From Thiothrix eikelboomii (GTDB lineage: Bacteria; Pseudomonadota; Gammaproteobacteria; Thiotrichales; Thiotrichaceae): 64,000 bases of DNA. The notes beneath the pieces were generated by a model. That model was not told the origin of the DNA. It did not search any database and saw only the letters and a program-made list of their open reading frames with translations. The stretch lies in the NCBI RefSeq assembly GCF_900167255.1, contig NZ_FUYB01000020.1:1-64000 (forward strand). Direction: 5' to 3'. The translations under genes and the position numbers were made by a program. This document shows positions 51,925-61,279 of the stretch, in pieces (positions within the stretch are counted from its first letter, which is position 1; every line of letters begins with the position of its first letter).

Positions 51925-53448
51925 TCAGGTCGTCACCAGGCCCTTCCGTTCATGCGAGGACGGTATAGACATGGCTTCACGATACTTGGTAACTGTGCGC
52001 CGTGCGACATTGATGCCTTGCTCCTTGAGTAGCTGAGTGAGGCCGCTATCGCTCAAAGGTGAGCGTGCATCTTCTTTCGCAATTAATTGTTTGATCATGG
52101 CGCGAATGGCAGTGGATGAGCAACTAGATCCGGTATCGGTGTCTAGTTGACTAGAAAAGAAATATTTGAATTCAAAGATCCCCCGAGGGGTATACATGTA
52201 TTTGTTCGTGGTGACGCGAGAAATAGTCGATTCGTGCATTTCCAACTCTTCAGCAATATCACGTAAAATCAGCGGCTTCATGGCCTGTTCTCCATATTGC
52301 ATGAAAGCTGATTGGCGTTCAACTATCGCTTTTGCCACATTCAAGATTGTCGTGTTACGGCTTTCAAGGCTACGAATGAGCCAGCGTGCTTGCTGAAGAT
52401 TGTTTTTTAGATAATGTGAGTCGCTACTGGTCTTAACCTGCCCAATCAGGTCTGCATACATTTGATTGATTTGCAGCTCAGGCGTGACTCGCTGATTCAA
52501 CGACACAACCCAAGCATTACGCAATTTATGCACAAATACATCTGGTGTGATGTAGTCGGTGGCGGTGTCAGAGAAGGCATTGCCGGGTTTCGGTTGTAAG
52601 GTTCTTAGCAAAGTAATCGTTGCCTCGAAAGTGTCTTGATTGATTTTTAATCTCTTCTGTATTTCTTTATAGTCGCGTTTCTCTAATAAGTCTAGATGCT
52701 TTTCGACTAAACTGACCGCTAGTTTTTGTAACTCACTGGCGGGCTGCCGATACAATTGAATCAGTAAACACTCACGTAAATTACGCGCAGCAACACCGAG
52801 CGGATCAAGATGTTGAATATATTTTAAAACCGAGGCCACATCCTCTAATTCGATGGGTAGCTCATCCACTAGGCTTGCTAAAATATCCTCAATAGATTCG
52901 CATAAATAGCCTGCTTCATCCAATGACTGCACAATAGTCAAGGCGATGCGTTTATCGATATCGGAGAGTTGGCTCATGGTGATTTGCCACAATAAGTGTT
53001 CTTGCAAATCTTCAGAAAAGCTACCTTGGTTTTCTAAGAAAGACTGGTTATCACTGTCACTATCTTGATGGCTGCCTGCTCCTGTGCTGCTGTCATAAAC
53101 ATCATCCCAAGCAGTATCCAGACTCAAATCTTCGGGAATATCGCTCTCCATCTGGCTGCTAGTGTCAAGCTCACTGAGGGCAGTTAGTTCTTGCTCTGGA
53201 TCATGCTCACTGAGGCTTTCAGTGCTGGCAGCTGGGAGTTCAGCCTGAGTGGAGGCTTCTGCTAAGTACACATCGCCGTTTGAATCAGCGTCCTCAGCCA
53301 GTTGCAATAAGGGGTTTTCTTCAAGGGCTTGCTGAATTTCTTCCTGTAGTTCGATAGAGGAAAGTTGTAACAAGCGAATAGCCTGCTGCAACTGAGGGGT
53401 CATGGACAATGTTTGTCCAATACGAATATCGAGTCCTTGTCTGAGCAT
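51925..53448 (-). CDS. rpoN: RNA polymerase sigma-54 factor RpoN
   Basis: This 507-aa protein has region I (about 1-50, QTLSMTPQLQQAIRLLQLSS) and an acidic linker (about 55-135). The core-binding domain follows, and then the DNA-binding domain with the helix-turn-helix MHESTISRVTTNKYMYTPRG. The RpoN box, ARRTVTKYREAMSIPSS, lies near the C-terminus. It needs an enhancer-binding activator to start transcription at GG-N10-GC promoters. Two candidate promoters of that class are noted in this window. It lies 121 bases after lptB. Confidence 0.95.
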   Translation of the reverse strand: MLRQGLDIRIGQTLSMTPQLQQAIRLLQLSSIELQEEIQQALEENPLLQLAEDADSNGDVYLAEASTQAELPAASTESLSEHDPEQELTALSELDTSSQMESDIPEDLSLDTAWDDVYDSSTGAGSHQDSDSDNQSFLENQGSFSEDLQEHLLWQITMSQLSDIDKRIALTIVQSLDEAGYLCESIEDILASLVDELPIELEDVASVLKYIQHLDPLGVAARNLRECLLIQLYRQPASELQKLAVSLVEKHLDLLEKRDYKEIQKRLKINQDTFEATITLLRTLQPKPGNAFSDTATDYITPDVFVHKLRNAWVVSLNQRVTPELQINQMYADLIGQVKTSSDSHYLKNNLQQARWLIRSLESRNTTILNVAKAIVERQSAFMQYGEQAMKPLILRDIAEELEMHESTISRVTTNKYMYTPRGIFEFKYFFSSQLDTDTGSSCSSTAIRAMIKQLIAKEDARSPLSDSGLTQLLKEQGINVARRTVTKYREAMSIPSSHERKGLVTT

Positions 53449-53568
53449 TAGTTATTCTTTTTTCCAGATTGAACAGTTGGGTCGCACCATAAGTCACATG
53501 GTAGCCCTAAATCCACACAACTGCAAAAATGCCGCATCGGTGGTAAATCCTCAGTGAAGCAGCGGGGG

Positions 53569-54294
53569 TTAAAGTTGAAACTTATCACCTAAATAAACTT
53601 TACGGGCTTGTTCATTGTTTAAAATCTCATCCGGTGAACCTTCAGTGAGGATACGTCCTTCACTGAGGATATAGGCTCTGTGGCAAATACCAAGGGTTTC
53701 GCGCACATTATGATCTGTGATGAGCACGCCAATATTCCGCGCTACTAAATGGCGAATGATTTTTTGGATTTCTAAAACAGAAATCGGATCAACTCCAGCG
53801 AAGGGTTCGTCCAGTAAAATAAATTCGGGTTCGGTAGCTAAGGCGCGGGCGATTTCAAGACGGCGACGCTCACCGCCTGATAAGCTAATGCCTAAGCTGT
53901 CGCGTAAATGATTAATTTGAAATTCGGCTAAGAGTTGCTCCAGTTTTGCTTGGCGCTGGTTGCGATTAAGATCTTTGCGTAGTTCGAGGATGGCAAGAAT
54001 ATTTTGCGTCACCGTTAGTTTGCGAAATACACTCGCTTCTTGTGCTAAATACCCAAGACCTGCTCGCGCCCGCTTATGCATCGGTGCTTGGGTAATATCA
54101 TGATCATTAATAAAAATTTTGCCGCCATCAACCCCCACTAAGCCGACAATCATATAAAAGCATGTGGTTTTACCCGCCCCATTCGGACCTAATAAACCCA
54201 CCACTTCGGCACTATGTACTGCTAGATTAACATCCTTGAGAATTTGGCGTTTTTTATAGTTTTTTTGTAAGTGTTCAGCCCGTAAAATAGCCAT
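53569..54294 (-). CDS. lptB: LPS export ABC transporter ATP-binding protein LptB
   Basis: This 241-aa cytoplasmic ATPase has Walker [20 protein letters not shown], signature [15 protein letters not shown], Walker [21 protein letters not shown], and H-loop [10 protein letters not shown]. It powers LPS extraction by LptFG and transport along LptC-LptA. Here it lies 6 bases after lptA in the conserved kdsD-kdsC-lptC-lptA-lptB-rpoN order. Confidence 0.95.
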   Translation of the reverse strand: MAILRAEHLQKNYKKRQILKDVNLAVHSAEVVGLLGPNGAGKTTCFYMIVGLVGVDGGKIFINDHDITQAPMHKRARAGLGYLAQEASVFRKLTVTQNILAILELRKDLNRNQRQAKLEQLLAEFQINHLRDSLGISLSGGERRRLEIARALATEPEFILLDEPFAGVDPISVLEIQKIIRHLVARNIGVLITDHNVRETLGICHRAYILSEGRILTEGSPDEILNNEQARKVYLGDKFQL

Positions 54295-54300
54295 AGCAAA

Positions 54301-54831
54301 TTATTGTGCTTTATTCGTAGGGTAGAAAATAGCTCGGACTCGTCCCGGCTTTTCGCCCGCCGCTGTGGCTTGACCTCCGGCTTTGAGTTCGCCACTTGCA
54401 ATAGAATATTCAATGTGATTACTCGCAAAATTATCTCGATCTTGGCTGAGGCTTGCATCCCCATCCATGACTAATTTCTTTTGAGTGACCAAATATTGCA
54501 CCGTTTTCGCACGCCCTAGGGTCTGCTTGCCACTGTCCATGGTTTGTTGAAAATTAACTGGCGAACCGGTGGCTTTAATCAGTTGGATTTCATTGCCGGG
54601 GGCAGAAATTTCAATCCGGCTGGCACGAATACTCAGAGTACCTTGTTTAATTTCTACATTGCCTGCATACACAGCCGTGCCCGCTTCTTTATTAAACACC
54701 CCCGAGTCTGACTCAATCGTCACCGGTTTTTCGACATCGGTGCTGAGTGCTTGGGCCGTTAAGCCGGTGCAGAATAGTAGGCAAACGAGTAGTTTAAGGG
54801 GCCGCTTGATAGGTTGATTTAACATTAGCAT
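54301..54831 (-). CDS. lptA: LPS transport periplasmic protein LptA
   Basis: This protein has 176 aa (start ATG 54831, or 54825). A signal peptide (about 1-31) is followed by the OstA/LptA beta-jellyroll with VTIESDSGVFNKEAGTAVYAG, VEIKQGTLSIRASRIEI and KLVMDGDASLSQDRDNFASN. It bridges LptC in the inner membrane to LptDE in the outer membrane. The start overlaps the end of lptC by about 35 bases. Confidence 0.92.
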   Translation of the reverse strand: MLMLNQPIKRPLKLLVCLLFCTGLTAQALSTDVEKPVTIESDSGVFNKEAGTAVYAGNVEIKQGTLSIRASRIEISAPGNEIQLIKATGSPVNFQQTMDSGKQTLGRAKTVQYLVTQKKLVMDGDASLSQDRDNFASNHIEYSIASGELKAGGQATAAGEKPGRVRAIFYPTNKAQ

Positions 54832-55363
54832 TTAGTCTCAAATAAGCCTCGTCCAGTTTAGCTTCTAGCCCGGTTCCTTGTAAAACCAATTGTGGGCTAG
54901 TGATGCTCACCGCTTGATCGGTACTGACCTGTTGATCAGCAAAGCGGTAATGTAAAAAAGAGGTTTGCAAATCAAAAGCATGCTCTGCCTGACTCGCCAT
55001 CTGTAAGCGCACATTCCCATTCAGATCGGCCTCTTGGGTAGCATGATGTAGCACCGCTTCATCAGCGGTTAACGTGGCTGCATCGACTGCTTGCGTGGCT
55101 TGGGTGTCTTTACTGATAATGCGCGGCATCACAATCTGACTGACCTTCGTGTCTTGCGAATACGCTAGATACAAGCCATCTACTGTATGACTGACGCTCC
55201 CACTAGCCGTGATCGCACTTAAGCTAAAGTCGGTGAGATAATAATCCACTGCCACATAATCTTGCTGGGTCGGCTCGAGGTCAGGGCGGGCTAAATAATC
55301 TTCTAAATTATGCAGCAGGATGACAACTAATAAGACACTGACTAGAACTAGCAAAAATCTCAT
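54794..55363 (-). CDS. lptC: LPS export inner-membrane protein LptC
   Basis: This 189-aa protein has one N-terminal TM helix (FLLVLVSVLLVVILLHNLEDYL) and a periplasmic jellyroll domain with LTADEAVLHHATQEADLNGNVRLQ. It receives LPS from LptBFG and hands it to LptA. It overlaps kdsC by 4 bases. Sequence is moderately divergent, as usual for LptC; gene order confirms the call. Confidence 0.9.
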   Translation of the reverse strand: MRFLLVLVSVLLVVILLHNLEDYLARPDLEPTQQDYVAVDYYLTDFSLSAITASGSVSHTVDGLYLAYSQDTKVSQIVMPRIISKDTQATQAVDAATLTADEAVLHHATQEADLNGNVRLQMASQAEHAFDLQTSFLHYRFADQQVSTDQAVSITSPQLVLQGTGLEAKLDEAYLRLNANVKSTYQAAP

Positions 55364-55890
55364 TGCAAATAACGGTCTAAAATCGTCTGTAGTTCACCTC
55401 GTGCGTCCAATAACATTTCACAGGCCTCACGTACTGCACCGCGCCCGCCGGATAAATGACTAACCCAAGCGGCATGTTGCTTCACAAAAGGATGGGCATC
55501 TGCAACCGCAATCGCTAAGCCGACTTTGGTCATCACGGGTAGATCCACCACATCATCACCGATATAAGCAATCTGATCGGCGGTAAGACCTGTTTGCGCA
55601 AGTAAGGCTTCAAAGGCAGGGCGTTTATCCCGAAAGCCTTGAAAAACTAGTTCAGCCGGAATATTTAAGTTGCGCGCTCGATGTTGAACTAGTTCAGATT
55701 GTCGCCCGGTGAGCAAGGCAACTTTTATACCTGCCTCTTGCAACATGCGTAGACCGTGACCATCGCGTGAGTTAAAGGCTTTATATTCTTGACCATGATT
55801 ATCATAAAACAGGCTGCCATCAGTGAGTACGCCATCCACATCAAGGATCAAGAGTTGAATCTGGCTGGCCAGCTCTTTAGTTACTTTCAT
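55360..55890 (-). CDS. kdsC: 3-deoxy-manno-octulosonate-8-phosphatase KdsC
   Basis: This 176-aa HAD-family phosphatase has motif I LLILDVDGVLTDGSLFYD, motif II VALLTGRQSELV, and motif IV YIGDDVVDLPVM. It removes phosphate from KDO-8-phosphate in LPS synthesis. It lacks a cap domain, as expected of tetrameric KdsC. It overlaps kdsD by one base and lptC by four. Confidence 0.95.
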   Translation of the reverse strand: MKVTKELASQIQLLILDVDGVLTDGSLFYDNHGQEYKAFNSRDGHGLRMLQEAGIKVALLTGRQSELVQHRARNLNIPAELVFQGFRDKRPAFEALLAQTGLTADQIAYIGDDVVDLPVMTKVGLAIAVADAHPFVKQHAAWVSHLSGGRGAVREACEMLLDARGELQTILDRYLQ

Positions 55891-56861
55891 TAAACAATTC
55901 CTGCGCGTAATAAATCATGCATATGGATAATACCCACTATTTGCCCTGCCTGCACTACAGGCAACACCGTGATACTATGCTCTTGCATTAGATTTAAGGC
56001 GGTGACCGCGAGTTCATCTGGGGCAATGGTATGTGAGCTGGTGGTCATTAACTCAGCGATGGGGCGACCTTGCAAATCACGACCATGATCAAACGAGCGC
56101 CGTAAATCACCATCGGTGAAGACACCTAGCAAATATTCACTTGCATCGACAATGGCAGTCATACCGAAACCATGTCGCGTCATTTCTAAAATAGTTTCTC
56201 GAATATCAGCCTCAGGCAGGACTCTTGGGATTTGCCCTTGAGTATGCATGAGATCGCGTACATGCACTAATAAACGTTTACCTAAGCGCCCACCGGGATG
56301 TGAGCGTGCAAAATCATCGGCTGTAAAACCACGTACTTCTAAGAGAGCAATCGCTAAGGCATCCCCCATGACTAAGGTGGCGGTGGTACTTGAAGTCGGA
56401 GCGAGACCTAAAGGGCAGGCTTCTTGGTCAACTCCGGTATAAATATGAAAGTCAGCTAATTGTGCCAATTCAGATTCTGGATTGCCTGTCATCGCAATTA
56501 GCTTGATTTTTAGACGGCGTACCACCGGCATAATGGCTAGGATTTCTTCACTAGTGCCGGAATTAGACAAGGCAATGATTACATCACCATCAACGATCAT
56601 GCCTAAGTCACCATGACTCGCCTCACCGGGATGCACAAAAAAAGCCGGAGTCCCTGTACTGGCTAAAGTGGCGGCTATTTTACTCCCGATATGCCCGGAC
56701 TTGCCCATCCCCGTTACAATCACCCGCCCACGACAGTTCAGAATGGTTTCACAAGCCCCTACGAATTGATCATCAATTCGCTCAGGTAAAGATTCTAAGG
56801 CGCTAATTTCGGCAGTAATCACCGCGCGCGCCAAGGCTTTCATGTCTTTAGCAGCATGCAT
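55890..56861 (-). CDS. kdsD: arabinose-5-phosphate isomerase KdsD
   Basis: This 323-aa protein has an N-terminal SIS domain (about 30-175) with RVIVTGMGKSGHIGSKIAAT, FVHPGEASHGDLGMI and SNSGTSEEIL. Two C-terminal CBS domains (about 205-323) follow. It isomerises ribulose-5-phosphate to arabinose-5-phosphate, the first step to KDO. It heads the kdsD-kdsC-lptCAB-rpoN-hpf-ptsN-rapZ run. kdsB of the same pathway is at 32.8 kb. Confidence 0.95.
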   Translation of the reverse strand: MHAAKDMKALARAVITAEISALESLPERIDDQFVGACETILNCRGRVIVTGMGKSGHIGSKIAATLASTGTPAFFVHPGEASHGDLGMIVDGDVIIALSNSGTSEEILAIMPVVRRLKIKLIAMTGNPESELAQLADFHIYTGVDQEACPLGLAPTSSTTATLVMGDALAIALLEVRGFTADDFARSHPGGRLGKRLLVHVRDLMHTQGQIPRVLPEADIRETILEMTRHGFGMTAIVDASEYLLGVFTDGDLRRSFDHGRDLQGRPIAELMTTSSHTIAPDELAVTALNLMQEHSITVLPVVQAGQIVGIIHMHDLLRAGIV

Positions 56862-57011
56862 CGCAACTGAATTCTCACGTTTTTAGAAGAGCGCACTATA
56901 GCAGGACACAGCGCTATAAACCCAATACGGTTATAGTTATGCCGTTATTCAGTAAGAGTAGGGATGCTAGCCGTGCTTAAGGCAGCTGGCTTTTAGCTGA
57001 CGTATTTTATG

Positions 57012-57041
57012 TAAAGAGTCTGCTAAGCAACAGACTCTTTA
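57012..57041 (-). terminator. terminator hairpin after the DUF533 gene
   Basis: TAAAGAGTCTG and CAGACTCTTTA form an 11-bp stem with an 8-base loop, 23 bases after the DUF533 stop in its direction of transcription, followed by TTTACAT. It separates this gene from kdsD. Confidence 0.65.
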
Positions 57042-57063
57042 AGTCGGACACTTCACTCAAGTT

Positions 57064-57975
57064 TTAAGAGTAGAGCTTAGGTGCTCCTACTTGCTCATGC
57101 AGGGCATTGCAAGTAGTAGGCGATAAATTCAAACCTTGAGCCAATTGGCTTAAGTATTGCGCTTCGGTTCGGCTATCTAAGTCGATGGCCGCGAGCGAAA
57201 TAGCATAGATTGCTTGTCCCATGCCTTGTGGAATACTCTGTACAAAGCCCGCGACATTTAAAGGTGCTTCAAATTCACGACGAATGAAATCAGCTTCAGA
57301 ATCATTGATATTCCCTAATTTGCTAATAATGCGTTCTTGCTCTTGTGGATCAATTGTACCATCTGCTTTGGCGGCATTAATCATGGCACGAATCATTAGG
57401 CTGGCTTGTTGTTCAGCGGCTTGCTGATTGGGGATTAACTGACTACTCAAATCAGGGACATTGGGGTTTTGGCCTTGCATATATTTGCTAACGGCAGCCG
57501 TTAATAGATCGGCTAAACCACCACTTGCTTGCCCTTGTCCGGCTTGCGTTTGCTGGCCGCCCATTAAGCCACCGAGAAGGTCACCTAAACCACCGCTTTG
57601 GCCAGTAGAGGGTTGTTGTGCTCCACCGAGGAGGCTGCCTAAGACATTGCCTAAACCACCTTGGCTTGAGTTTGAATTTGCGGATTGACCACCACCCAAC
57701 AAACTCCCTAACACATCGTTCAAACCGGTTGGGTTTTGACGATTGGTTTGTCCCCCAAGGAGACCACCTAATACATCGCCTAAGCCGCCTTGATTTGAAT
57801 TATTCTGTGCTCCACCTAAGAGACTCCCGAGGACATCTGCCATCCCGCCACCTTGGCGGCTTGTGCTACTGCCACCGAGTGCAGAACCGAGGATGTTACC
57901 CAGTACGTTACCGGCAGAACCACCCGATAAAGCGCCACTGCTTAACAAACTGCCGAGAATCTTGATTGCATCCAT
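57064..57975 (-). CDS. DUF533 (TerB-like) protein with Gly-rich tandem repeats
   Basis: This 303-aa protein has an N-terminal half (about 20-155) made of six imperfect repeats of about 20 residues around a core xxDVLGSLLGG, separated by Asn/Gln/Ser/Gly-rich spacers. The C-terminal TerB-like helical domain (about 180-303) contains QASLMIRAMINAAKADGTID and IYAISLAAIDLDSRTEAQYL, as in YebE/DUF533 proteins. Family members are often inner-membrane-linked, but no clear TM segment is seen here apart from the hydrophobic repeats. Function unknown. It is monocistronic. Confidence 0.85.
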   Translation of the reverse strand: MDAIKILGSLLSSGALSGGSAGNVLGNILGSALGGSSTSRQGGGMADVLGSLLGGAQNNSNQGGLGDVLGGLLGGQTNRQNPTGLNDVLGSLLGGGQSANSNSSQGGLGNVLGSLLGGAQQPSTGQSGGLGDLLGGLMGGQQTQAGQGQASGGLADLLTAAVSKYMQGQNPNVPDLSSQLIPNQQAAEQQASLMIRAMINAAKADGTIDPQEQERIISKLGNINDSEADFIRREFEAPLNVAGFVQSIPQGMGQAIYAISLAAIDLDSRTEAQYLSQLAQGLNLSPTTCNALHEQVGAPKLYS

Positions 57976-58000
57976 TGGGACTGATCCTTTCTTAAAAGAG

Positions 58001-58234
58001 TTAATAGTTTTTTGGTGCTACCGACCCCGCACCTTTCGGTACAATCGTCGAGATAGCACTTTTCATAATGAGCTGGGAGCTTGCCGCATCGCGGTTTGAG
58101 GCCAGCATTACTGAGAATTGATCATAAGCAATGATAAACCCTTCCAATTTGATTCCGTTGACGAGGAAACAAAAGACAGGGGCTTGGCTTTTTGCCAGAT
58201 CATTTAAAAAAGTTTCTTGCATAGAATCTGCCAT
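58001..58234 (-). CDS. hfq: divergent Hfq-like RNA chaperone
   Basis: This protein has 77 aa from ATG 58234; ATG 58222 is an alternative. The Sm1 motif reads FLNDLAKSQAPVFCFLVNGI followed by KLEGFIIAYDQFSVML, and Sm2 has SAISTIVPKG, so the Hfq fold is clear. Compared with standard Hfq, the loop between Sm1 and Sm2 is about 4 residues longer (SNRDAASSQ). The invariant Y-K-H before A-I-S-T is M-K-S, so the conserved His is lost. It lies downstream of purA rather than beside hflX-hflK. It could be a second, specialised Hfq. No strong ribosome site is seen. Confidence 0.8.
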   Translation of the reverse strand: MADSMQETFLNDLAKSQAPVFCFLVNGIKLEGFIIAYDQFSVMLASNRDAASSQLIMKSAISTIVPKGAGSVAPKNY

Positions 58235-58253
58235 GATTTTGATTTGTCGCAAC

Positions 58254-58259
58254 ATTATA
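58254..58259 (-). promoter_or_regulatory. hfq -10 box
   Basis: A perfect TATAAT on the minus strand ends 19 bases before the chosen hfq start. The matching -35 (about TTAAAT, 17 bases away) is weak. The leader would be only about 12 bases, which supports ATG 58234 or 58222 rather than upstream starts. Confidence 0.5.
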
Positions 58260-58451
58260 CGCATGCGTTCAAGGCAATTTAAACCGTTTGTGATAAATGG
58301 CCTTAAGTTTTCTCTGTCGATGTGACAGAGCATTTGGCTAGTGTCTCAAACTGACAGATTATTGGCAAACTTGTCTTAATTGGGCGCTGTAAATTTTATT
58401 AATAATTAGGCAGGTTTTTAAAAAGTGCTTGATAAATAAAGGCTTACCTAA

Positions 58452-58469
58452 TTGGCATATCAAATGCAA
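58452..58469 (+). promoter_or_regulatory. predicted sigma54 promoter for a small RNA
   Basis: TTGGCATATCAAATGCAA has GG (58454-58455), exactly 10 bases, and GC (58466-58467). The -24 element TTGGCA and -12 element TGCA match the consensus well. Predicted start of transcription is about 58479. No coding gene follows on this strand, only a strong terminator. Confidence 0.6.
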
Positions 58470-58478
58470 AGAACTATT

Positions 58479-58568
58479 CAGAATAGAATGTCAGAACGGT
58501 GCAACCTCCGCCACAACCCCCGGTGGCTTAAGACCCCCACTCCTCATTTAGGAGTGGGGTTATTTTTT
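58479..58568 (+). ncRNA. candidate sigma54-dependent small RNA (about 90 nt)
   Basis: The segment between the sigma54-type promoter and a strong terminator has no credible frame. It folds as a first stem GCCAC/GTGGC enclosing a C-rich loop (AACCCCCG, about 58509-58526), preceded by ACCTCC, an anti-Shine-Dalgarno-like run. The terminator stem with a U-tail follows. C-rich unpaired loops and a U-tail are typical of Hfq-binding regulators acting on ribosome sites. Neighbouring genes purA and hfq are on the opposite strand, so the terminator is not theirs. Existence is inferred from signals only. Confidence 0.5.
58535..58568 (+). terminator. strong Rho-independent terminator
   Basis: CCCCACTCCT (58535-58544), loop CATTT, AGGAGTGGGG (58550-58559), then TTATTTTTTT. 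The U-tract lies only on the plus-strand transcript, so it terminates a plus-strand RNA rather than purA or hfq. Confidence 0.9.
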
Positions 58569-58582
58569 TGCCTAAATTGGAC

Positions 58583-59890
<1,308 letters not shown>

Positions 59891-61078
59891 TTAAACTTCC
59901 GTAATAATCCATTCGTTGCCGTGCTTAATTAGTTGTTGTCCGCAGCCTGCATCCTGCGGGGTTTTCACGGTATCCCCTTGTAATTGCCGAATAATCCACT
60001 GCCCTTGGGCGCGTAATTGCTGGATAGTTTGGCTTAAACAAGGATCAGTATCAGCAGGTGCAAATATTTTCGTGGGTTGTGGTGCTTGAGCTTGCCAATA
60101 GCGAGTTAATACCCTTAAATCTGTACTAAAACCCGTGGCAGGGCGCGCCCGTCCAAAAATTTTGCCAATGCCATCATAGCGCCCACCTCGGGCGATCTCT
60201 CGGCCGCTGCCTTGGGCGTAAGCCGCATAAACGATCCCTGTATGATAGTCATAACCGGATAATTCGGTTAGGTCGACATGAATCCGGCAATCTGGGAATT
60301 CTTGTTGAATGCGGGCGACTAAAGAGGCTAAATAAGCTAATGCGGCTTGTACTTCTGGGTTAGCTGCCGCTAAAACGAGGCTGGCTTGCTCTAGTAGGTC
60401 GGGTTTGCCGTATAAGCGGGGCAATTGGCGTAGCATCTCTGCTTCAGCCGCTGGTAACTTGGTCGCGGCTAGCCAAGCGTCAATATCGGGCAAGGACTTG
60501 CGCTCTAGCATGTCAAAGAATATTTTTTCTTGTTGAGCCGTTAACCCGGCTTGGGCGGCGAGGCTGCGAAAAATATTAACATGCCCAATATCTAAAGTAA
60601 TCTGCGGAACTTGGCACTGTTTCAGTGTGGTCAGTAAGAGAGCCAGTACTTCAAAATCACTGTCTTCTCCAGCATGCCCGAATAATTCAGCCCCAACTTG
60701 CAAGGGGGAACGTGAGCCATCTTCATTAAATGCACGGGTGCGCAGCACGCTACCGATATAACACAAACGATTGGGGTGCTCAGTTTTGAGTTTATGGGCA
60801 TCAATTCGAGCGATTTGTGGGGTCATATCAGCGCGAATGCCCAATGTGCGCCCGGTGAGTTGATCCGTTACTTTAAAAGTTTGCAGATCAAGGTTGGAGC
60901 CGATCCCGGTATTCAAGGATTGCATATATTCTACCAAGGGTGGCATGACCATTTGGTAGCCCCATGTGGCATAAATGTCCAAAAGATGACGGCGTAAATT
61001 TTCTAAACGCCAGGATTCTTCAGGCAATGCTTCGCTAATCCCGTCTGGTAGCGCCCAGTATTGGTCAGTCATTGGCAT
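59891..61078 (-). CDS. hisZ: ATP phosphoribosyltransferase regulatory subunit HisZ
   Basis: This 395-aa class II aaRS-like protein without tRNA ligase activity has LRADMTPQIARIDAHKL-type motif 2 (here GIRADMTPQIARIDAH), NRLCYIGSVLRTR, and motif 3-like GGRYDGIGKIFGRARPATGF. HisZ activates the short-form HisG for the first step of histidine synthesis, so a short HisG is expected elsewhere. ATG 61078 or 61072 may be used. It lies between DUF2065 and purA. Confidence 0.93.
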   Translation of the reverse strand: MPMTDQYWALPDGISEALPEESWRLENLRRHLLDIYATWGYQMVMPPLVEYMQSLNTGIGSNLDLQTFKVTDQLTGRTLGIRADMTPQIARIDAHKLKTEHPNRLCYIGSVLRTRAFNEDGSRSPLQVGAELFGHAGEDSDFEVLALLLTTLKQCQVPQITLDIGHVNIFRSLAAQAGLTAQQEKIFFDMLERKSLPDIDAWLAATKLPAAEAEMLRQLPRLYGKPDLLEQASLVLAAANPEVQAALAYLASLVARIQQEFPDCRIHVDLTELSGYDYHTGIVYAAYAQGSGREIARGGRYDGIGKIFGRARPATGFSTDLRVLTRYWQAQAPQPTKIFAPADTDPCLSQTIQQLRAQGQWIIRQLQGDTVKTPQDAGCGQQLIKHGNEWIITEV

Positions 61079-61084
61079 GGTTGA

Positions 61085-61279
61085 TTAATCAGTTAGAAAC
61101 AGCAAGAGAATACCAGCTATAACACAAATTAGCCCAAACATCCTTAGGGTTTTTTCAGGATAGTTGAGAATTTGTGCATATACTTTTTTAAGCTGATGAG
61201 GACTGATGAAGGGCAACAAGCCCTCAAGGATTAACAAGAGGGCTAGTGCATTAACGAGGTCTGACCAGTCAATATTCAC
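61085..61279 (-). CDS. DUF2065 small membrane protein
   Basis: This 64-aa protein has two TM helices, LVNALALLLILEGLLPFISP and LRMFGLICVIAGILLLFLTD. It matches the DUF2065 (YjeT) protein always found after hflC. Function unknown; possibly an accessory of the HflKC-FtsH complex. It overlaps hflC by 4 bases. Confidence 0.92.
   Translation of the reverse strand: MNIDWSDLVNALALLLILEGLLPFISPHQLKKVYAQILNYPEKTLRMFGLICVIAGILLLFLTD

Noticed and set aside
57461-57965. Plus-strand Pro- and His-rich frames opposite the DUF533 gene
   Set aside because: They arise from the antisense of Gly-rich repeats and lack ribosome sites.
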